This document shows positions 4,685 to 8,015 of a stretch of DNA of 8,015 nt, piece after piece. The position numbers and the translations under genes are program-made. How positions within the stretch are numbered: position 1 is the stretch's first letter; every line of letters starts with the position of its first letter. The stretch is from JAHRAH01 sp051009015. GTDB lineage: Bacteria; Pseudomonadota; Gammaproteobacteria; Tethybacterales; Persebacteraceae. Location: assembly GCA_051009015.1 (NCBI GenBank), contig JBPCWZ010000048.1:1-8015 (forward strand), read 5' to 3'. The notes beneath the pieces are model-generated. The model ran no database searches. It saw nothing but the letters and a program-made list of their open reading frames with translations, and was not told the origin of the DNA.

Positions 4685-6156
4685 CAAGCGAAAACAAGCG
4701 CCCCCGCCGCACATGGGCGCAAACCTTCGCAGTTTATCGCGACAGGAGGATGGCGAAGATACTCCTGCTCGGTTTTATGAGCGGTTTGCCGTGGCTGTTT
4801 ATCGGGTCAATGGCTGCCCTGTGGCTCAAAGAAGAAGGTGTTTCGCGCACCGGCATCGGTTTGTTCGGGCTTGTCTTTGCGGTTTATGCCGTCAATGCTT
4901 TGTGGGCGCCCGCGGTGGAAGGCGTTCGCATACCATGGCTGGCGAATGTCTTGGGGCGTCGTCGTGCGTGGATTATTACAATGCAGGGGGTAATGCTTTG
5001 CGCGCTTGTTGCTGTGTCATTTATCCCCGGTTTTCAGCAGTGGGATTTGGTTGTGGAGCAACACGGGGATATCACCGCCGCACTTCCGCAAGTTGGCATT
5101 AATCTGTGGTTTTTTGCGCTGGTGCTGTTTATTATTGCAACGGCAAGCGCAACGCAGGATATCGCCATTGATGCATGTCGCATTGAATTGATAAACACGG
5201 ATGAACCGCAAAAGATAATCGCGGGGTCGGCAATGACGACAAGCGGCTGGTGGCTGGGTTTTGGCGGCGGTAAGGCGCTTGCATTGCCTCTGGTGGTGTT
5301 TTTCCAAAACACGGGAGTTATACGGGCTTGGCAGGCGGGTTATCTGGCGATGGCGGTTGTTGTTATTATTTCCGCCGTTATGCTTGTGCTGTTTGTACGG
5401 GAGGGGGATAATAATGACGCCGCCGATGATAATGACAATGTGCGCGGCGATAATAAGAGTGTGCGGGAACAAAGCGCGCCGGTGTTTAATCCGCTGGCTT
5501 TGCTGCGGCGGGTTGTGTTTTTGTGGTGGTTGCCGCTGCGCGATTTTGTTTGGCGTTATGGCGGGCGGGCGGCATTGATGCTTTTGTTTTTCATCTTCTT
5601 CTTTAAGATAGGGGAGGCATTCCTGGGGAGAATGTCGCTGGTGTTTTACAAAGAGATAGGGTTTAGCAAACTGCAAATCGCGTGGTCCGGCGGTTTGGGG
5701 ACTGTTACCGTTTGCATCTTTGCCGTGCTGGGCAGCTTTATCAATACTCGCTATGGTTTGTTTCGCGGCATTGTGCTCGCCGGCATTGCCATGGCGGGGA
5801 CGAATCTTTTGTTTGCCGTATTGTATTATTATCCCGAGCAGTGGCTTTTTTTCGTTACCGTTGTCGTCGACCAATTTACAACCACCATATCTACTGTCGC
5901 TTTTGTCGCCTTTATTTCGCAGTTGTGCGACCGGCGCCATACGGCATCGCAATACGCGGCTTTTGCTTCTTTGGGAAATTTATCGCGCACGACTTTGGCG
6001 GCATCAAGCGGCGCGCTTGTTGACGGGCTCGGCGGCAACTGGGCGGTATTTTTTGTCATTACGGTGATGATGGTAATGCCGAGTTTGCTAATCCTCGCCG
6101 CCGCCCGCAAAACCCTGCGCCCGATAATGACCGGCGCAACGACAAAAGTTATCTGA
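4681..6156 (+). CDS. ampG: AmpG-family muropeptide permease (MFS)
   Basis: AmpG imports GlcNAc-anhydroMurNAc peptides from the periplasm for cell-wall recycling and, where ampR/ampC exist, triggers beta-lactamase induction. The 491-residue product (E. coli AmpG is of similar length) has about 12 hydrophobic segments, at roughly 26-48, 56-77, 97-116, 140-160, 187-209, 218-240, 297-316, 331-353, 361-385, 387-413, 425-446 and 453-474. Family marks are GFMSGLPWLFIGS (31-43), ATASATQDIAIDACRIE (153-169) and FFKIGEAFLGRMSLVFY (307-323). Residues about 241-264 between TM6 and TM7 form an Asp/Asn-rich cytoplasmic insert. The start is ATG 4681, overlapping the argB stop (ATGA). An in-frame upstream start at 4561 would be inside argB and adds only a basic, non-AmpG leader. 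No beta-lactamase or amidase genes are visible. The subfamily is inferred from motifs; another peptide or sugar MFS role is less likely. Confidence 0.88.
   Translation: MTSENKRPRRTWAQTFAVYRDRRMAKILLLGFMSGLPWLFIGSMAALWLKEEGVSRTGIGLFGLVFAVYAVNALWAPAVEGVRIPWLANVLGRRRAWIITMQGVMLCALVAVSFIPGFQQWDLVVEQHGDITAALPQVGINLWFFALVLFIIATASATQDIAIDACRIELINTDEPQKIIAGSAMTTSGWWLGFGGGKALALPLVVFFQNTGVIRAWQAGYLAMAVVVIISAVMLVLFVREGDNNDAADDNDNVRGDNKSVREQSAPVFNPLALLRRVVFLWWLPLRDFVWRYGGRAALMLLFFIFFFKIGEAFLGRMSLVFYKEIGFSKLQIAWSGGLGTVTVCIFAVLGSFINTRYGLFRGIVLAGIAMAGTNLLFAVLYYYPEQWLFFVTVVVDQFTTTISTVAFVAFISQLCDRRHTASQYAAFASLGNLSRTTLAASSGALVDGLGGNWAVFFVITVMMVMPSLLILAAARKTLRPIMTGATTKVI
5401..5472 (+). repeat. GATAAT-rich low-complexity insert in ampG
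   Basis: This stretch encodes the acidic Asp/Asn-rich cytoplasmic loop of AmpG. Related 12-mers occur in frame: GATAATAATGAC at 5407-5418, GATGATAATGAC at 5425-5436 (offset 18) and GATAATAAGAGT at 5449-5460 (offset 24). On its own coding strand, fmt contains a similar GGGATAATAACGATGC, compared with GGGATAATAATGACGC here. Confidence 0.65.
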
Positions 6157-6167
6157 TGGCGTATAAT
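6139..6167 (+). promoter_or_regulatory. Promoter for ahcY inside the ampG 3' end
   Basis: A perfect TATAAT at 6162-6167 is preceded, at exactly 17-bp spacing, by ACGACA at 6139-6144, which matches 4 of 6 bases of the -35 consensus. The predicted start near 6174 gives a leader of about 29 nt. The promoter overlaps the last codons and stop of ampG, so ahcY can be expressed independently of the dprA-argB-ampG unit. Confidence 0.6.
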
Positions 6168-6190
6168 TGGCAAAACGCCGTTTTACAAAA

Positions 6191-6196
6191 AAGGAG
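6191..6196 (+). promoter_or_regulatory. Strong Shine-Dalgarno site for ahcY
   Basis: AAGGAG lies 6 nt before ATG 6203 and decides this start over the in-frame TTG at 6167, which falls within the -10 box. It is the only strong ribosome binding site in the window. Confidence 0.85.
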
Positions 6197-6202
6197 AAAA
6201 CA

Positions 6203-7528
6203 ATGGCACAAATCGCGCAAATGCACAACAATGATACTCATGATGACTTTCGGGTTGCGGATATTTCGCTTGCCGAATGGGGGCGGCGGGAGATTGCCAT
6301 TGCCGAAAGCGAAATGCCCGGGCTTATGCAACTGCGAAAACTGCATGGCGAAAAGCAGCCGCTTTCGGGCGCGCGCATCGCCGGTTGCTTGCACATGACG
6401 GTGCAAACGGCGGTGTTGATAGAAACATTGACGGCATTGGGCGCGCAGGTGCGGTGGTCTTCTTGCAATATCTTTTCCACGCAAGACCATGCGGCGGCGG
6501 CTATCGCAAAGACGGGTGTGCCGGTTTTTGCCTGGAAGGGCGAGAGCGAAGCGGAATATGCCGAATGCATCGGGCGGACTTTTGCCGGGCCAAACGGCTG
6601 GACGCCGAATATGATACTGGATGACGGCGGCGATGCGACAAGAATCGCGCATGAGGAATATCCGCAACTGCTCAAAGACATGCGCGGCATCAGCGAAGAG
6701 ACGACAACCGGCGTTTTGCGTTTGGAAGAAATGGCGGCGCGGGGCGAGTTGCGCGCTCCGGCGATGAATGTTAACGACTCGGTTACCAAATCCAAGTTTG
6801 ACAACTTATACGGCTGCCGCGAATCTCTGGTGGACGGCATCAAGCGGGCGACGGGTGTGATGATAGCGGGCAAAACGGCGGTGGTTTGCGGCTATGGCGC
6901 TGTCGGCAAGGGTTGCGCGCAGGCGCTTTCGGCACTTGGCGCCGTTGTTTGGATAACGGAGATAGACCCCATCTGCGCATTGCAAGCGGCGATGGAGGGA
7001 TATCATGTGGTGCGGATGGAAGATGCCGCGGCGGTTGCCGATATTTTTGTGACGGCGACGGGGAATGTGGATATTATTACGGCGGAGCATTGCCGCGTGA
7101 TGAAAAATCAGGCGGTGCTTTGCAACATCGGGCATTTTGACAGCGAGATACAAACGGCAAAGTTGCGCAAAGAATGCAAGTGGGAGAATATCAAGCCGCA
7201 GGTGGATCATCTGATATTCCCGGACGGCAAGCGGATAATATTGCTGGCGGAGGGGCGGCTGGTGAATTTGTCGTGCGCGGCGGGGCATCCGAGTTTTGTC
7301 ATGTCCAATTCCTTTACCAATCAGGTGCTGGCGCAGATGGAGTTGTTTGCCAATGGCGGCAAATATGAAAACAAGGTGTATCTTTTGCCGAAGCATTTGG
7401 ACGAATGGGTGGCGCGCTTGCATTTGGATGCGGTCGGCGCAAAGTTGACCGAACTGAACCCCGAACAGGCAAAATATATCAATGTCCCGGCGGAAGGACC
7501 TTATAAACCGGAGCATTACCGCTATTGA
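6203..7528 (+). CDS. ahcY: S-adenosylhomocysteine hydrolase AhcY
   Basis: AhcY splits S-adenosylhomocysteine into homocysteine and adenosine with bound NAD, relieving product inhibition of methyltransferases. The 441-residue product is complete. It shows CNIFSTQDHAAAAI (88-101), ILDDGGDAT (138-146), SEETTTGV (164-171), NDSVTKSKFDN (191-201, with substrate residues K196, D200 and N201), the NAD-binding GYGAVGKG (230-237), TEIDP (252-256, E253 for the NAD ribose), CNIGHFD (307-313, H311), GHPSFVMSNSF (361-371, gate H362) and the C-terminal KPEHYRY (435-441). The glycine-rich loop has Ala233 where nearly all homologues have Asp (GYGDVGKG). The insertion of about 40 residues common in proteobacterial enzymes before SEETTTGV is absent, so it is the short, eukaryote-like form. 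It has its own promoter and ribosome binding site and ends 22 nt before the next gene. Confidence 0.97.
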   Translation: MAQIAQMHNNDTHDDFRVADISLAEWGRREIAIAESEMPGLMQLRKLHGEKQPLSGARIAGCLHMTVQTAVLIETLTALGAQVRWSSCNIFSTQDHAAAAIAKTGVPVFAWKGESEAEYAECIGRTFAGPNGWTPNMILDDGGDATRIAHEEYPQLLKDMRGISEETTTGVLRLEEMAARGELRAPAMNVNDSVTKSKFDNLYGCRESLVDGIKRATGVMIAGKTAVVCGYGAVGKGCAQALSALGAVVWITEIDPICALQAAMEGYHVVRMEDAAAVADIFVTATGNVDIITAEHCRVMKNQAVLCNIGHFDSEIQTAKLRKECKWENIKPQVDHLIFPDGKRIILLAEGRLVNLSCAAGHPSFVMSNSFTNQVLAQMELFANGGKYENKVYLLPKHLDEWVARLHLDAVGAKLTELNPEQAKYINVPAEGPYKPEHYRY

Positions 7529-7534
7529 CGGCGG

Positions 7535-7540
7535 TATAAT
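7535..7540 (+). promoter_or_regulatory. -10 box for the terminal gene, predicted leaderless
   Basis: A perfect TATAAT, again as GTATAAT, lies 10 nt before ATG 7551. The predicted transcript start is about 4 nt before the ATG, and no Shine-Dalgarno sequence is present. The -35 position is poor (AGCATT at 17-bp spacing). The box sits 6 nt after the ahcY stop. Confidence 0.5.
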
Positions 7541-7550
7541 CATCGGTGCT

Positions 7551-8015
7551 ATGGCGAAGAAAGACAACAACGGCGCGGGCGACTTTCAAGCCCGCCTTGA
7601 CAAAGAGGGAAACAACCCCGACGGGTGGCTGCGGGTAATGCTTGAATGGATGCGGGCGCGCGAAGCGGCGGACGCAAGGCGCTGGCAAGCGTGGGAAAAG
7701 CAAAGCCGCGAACAAGAGCAGAAACTGGACAGGATAGGCAAGCGGATTGGCGGCTGGGGAAACTCGGAGGGCGACATCTTTGAGATGGAATGCGCCGCGG
7801 CGTTGCAAAAGAGCAAGGGCTTGGCGGGCGTGCATTTTGACGAGGTGCTGTCGCACCTGTGCAACAAGTATGAGTATGACATTGTCGGCGTCAATAAGAC
7901 GGCGACGATGGCGATGGAAGTGAAGCGCACTTTGCGCACCGATGATGTGTTGCACTTTGCCGACAAGCGTTTGCCGCATTTTGCCAAGTTGTTTCCGAAC
8001 TATGCCAAAGGGCGC
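7551..8015 (+). CDS. Coiled-coil, putative PD-(D/E)XK nuclease-like protein, 3' end cut
   Basis: This reading frame is open for 155 codons to the window edge. Residues 1-25 are polar. Residues about 26-65 are a charged helix rich in Arg, Glu, Gln and Trp that looks like a short coiled coil. Then follow IGKRIGGWGNSEGDIFEME (62-80), a spaced YDIVG (109-113) and MEVKRTL (122-128), then DDVLHFADKRLPHFAKLFP (131-149). The order helix-Glu, Asp110, then E123-x-K125 fits the PD-(D/E)XK core. The whole resembles coiled-coil proteins of the DUF3782-like group, whose role is not established. E78 or E80 could be the first active-site acid. The family assignment is from motif reading only, and the C-terminal half is missing. 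It is apparently transcribed from its own leaderless promoter, just after ahcY, and no partner gene can be seen. Function unknown; a DNA-cleaving or DNA-binding role is a hypothesis. Confidence 0.75.
   Translation, partial: MAKKDNNGAGDFQARLDKEGNNPDGWLRVMLEWMRAREAADARRWQAWEKQSREQEQKLDRIGKRIGGWGNSEGDIFEMECAAALQKSKGLAGVHFDEVLSHLCNKYEYDIVGVNKTATMAMEVKRTLRTDDVLHFADKRLPHFAKLFPNYAKGR

Noticed and set aside
4084..4722. 212-codon minus-strand open frame opposite argB
   Set aside because: It is a shadow of argB; its translation is rich in Ser, Pro and Ala without domain motifs.
6157..6202. SAH-responsive riboswitch ahead of ahcY
   Set aside because: The predicted leader is only about 29 nt from the -10 to the ATG, too short for a known SAH or SAM aptamer. 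Only a weak AAAAC/GTTTT stem is seen.
7525..7530. TTGACG as a -35 box before the terminal gene
   Set aside because: It is only 4 nt from the TATAAT at 7535, which is impossible promoter spacing. It also contains the ahcY stop codon.
7479..7979. Minus-strand open frames opposite the terminal gene
   Set aside because: The plus-strand frame has a promoter-like box, a sensible start and nuclease-like motifs. The minus-strand frames have none and overlap the ahcY end.

Overview
The window carries a compact bacterial housekeeping region, probably from a proteobacterium. Seven protein genes (one cut at each edge) and one tRNA are packed with gaps of 0-25 bp. The only longer non-coding stretch is about 0.2 kb. 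The class is unclear. The dprA / def-fmt divergent arrangement is the one known from E. coli and relatives. However, NadA is of the short CMCSTM-ending type seen in alphaproteobacteria, the tRNA 3' end does not encode CCA, and AhcY is the short form. I leave it at an uncultured-looking proteobacterium.

Layout. (1) 2-865 (+) is the 3' part of nadA (quinolinate synthase), truncated by the window edge. (2) 866-1077 is non-coding and rich in repeats: a 17-bp tandem repeat runs into a 27-bp inverted repeat (26/27 identical arms), each arm holding a 20-bp palindrome that fits the Neisseria dRS3 consensus. (3) On the minus strand, reading right to left, def, fmt and tRNA-Arg(CCT) form one tight unit, with 7 nt between def and fmt and 6 nt between fmt and the tRNA. 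(4) Only 24 bp separate def from the divergent dprA. Overlapping -10 boxes there point in both directions and predict leaderless or nearly leaderless mRNAs. (5) dprA-argB-ampG (+) are joined by two ATGA stop/start overlaps. (6) ahcY (+) has its own promoter at the end of ampG and the only strong Shine-Dalgarno sequence in the window. (7) A final gene starting at 7551, with no stop before the edge, encodes a coiled-coil plus PD-(D/E)XK-like putative nuclease behind another apparently leaderless promoter.

Functionally, def and fmt are the paired enzymes that remove and add the N-formyl group of initiator methionine. dprA (natural transformation), argB (arginine synthesis) and ampG (muropeptide recycling) have unrelated roles but are probably co-translated. 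ahcY maintains the methyl cycle and nadA begins NAD synthesis.

The most unusual signals are the repeat island between nadA and the tRNA, the recurrent GTATAAT leaderless promoters, Asn/Asp/Gly-rich slippage-like inserts in three separate conserved proteins (Fmt, DprA, AmpG), and the uncharacterised nuclease-like gene at the right edge. I see no clear evidence of a complete novel multi-gene system.
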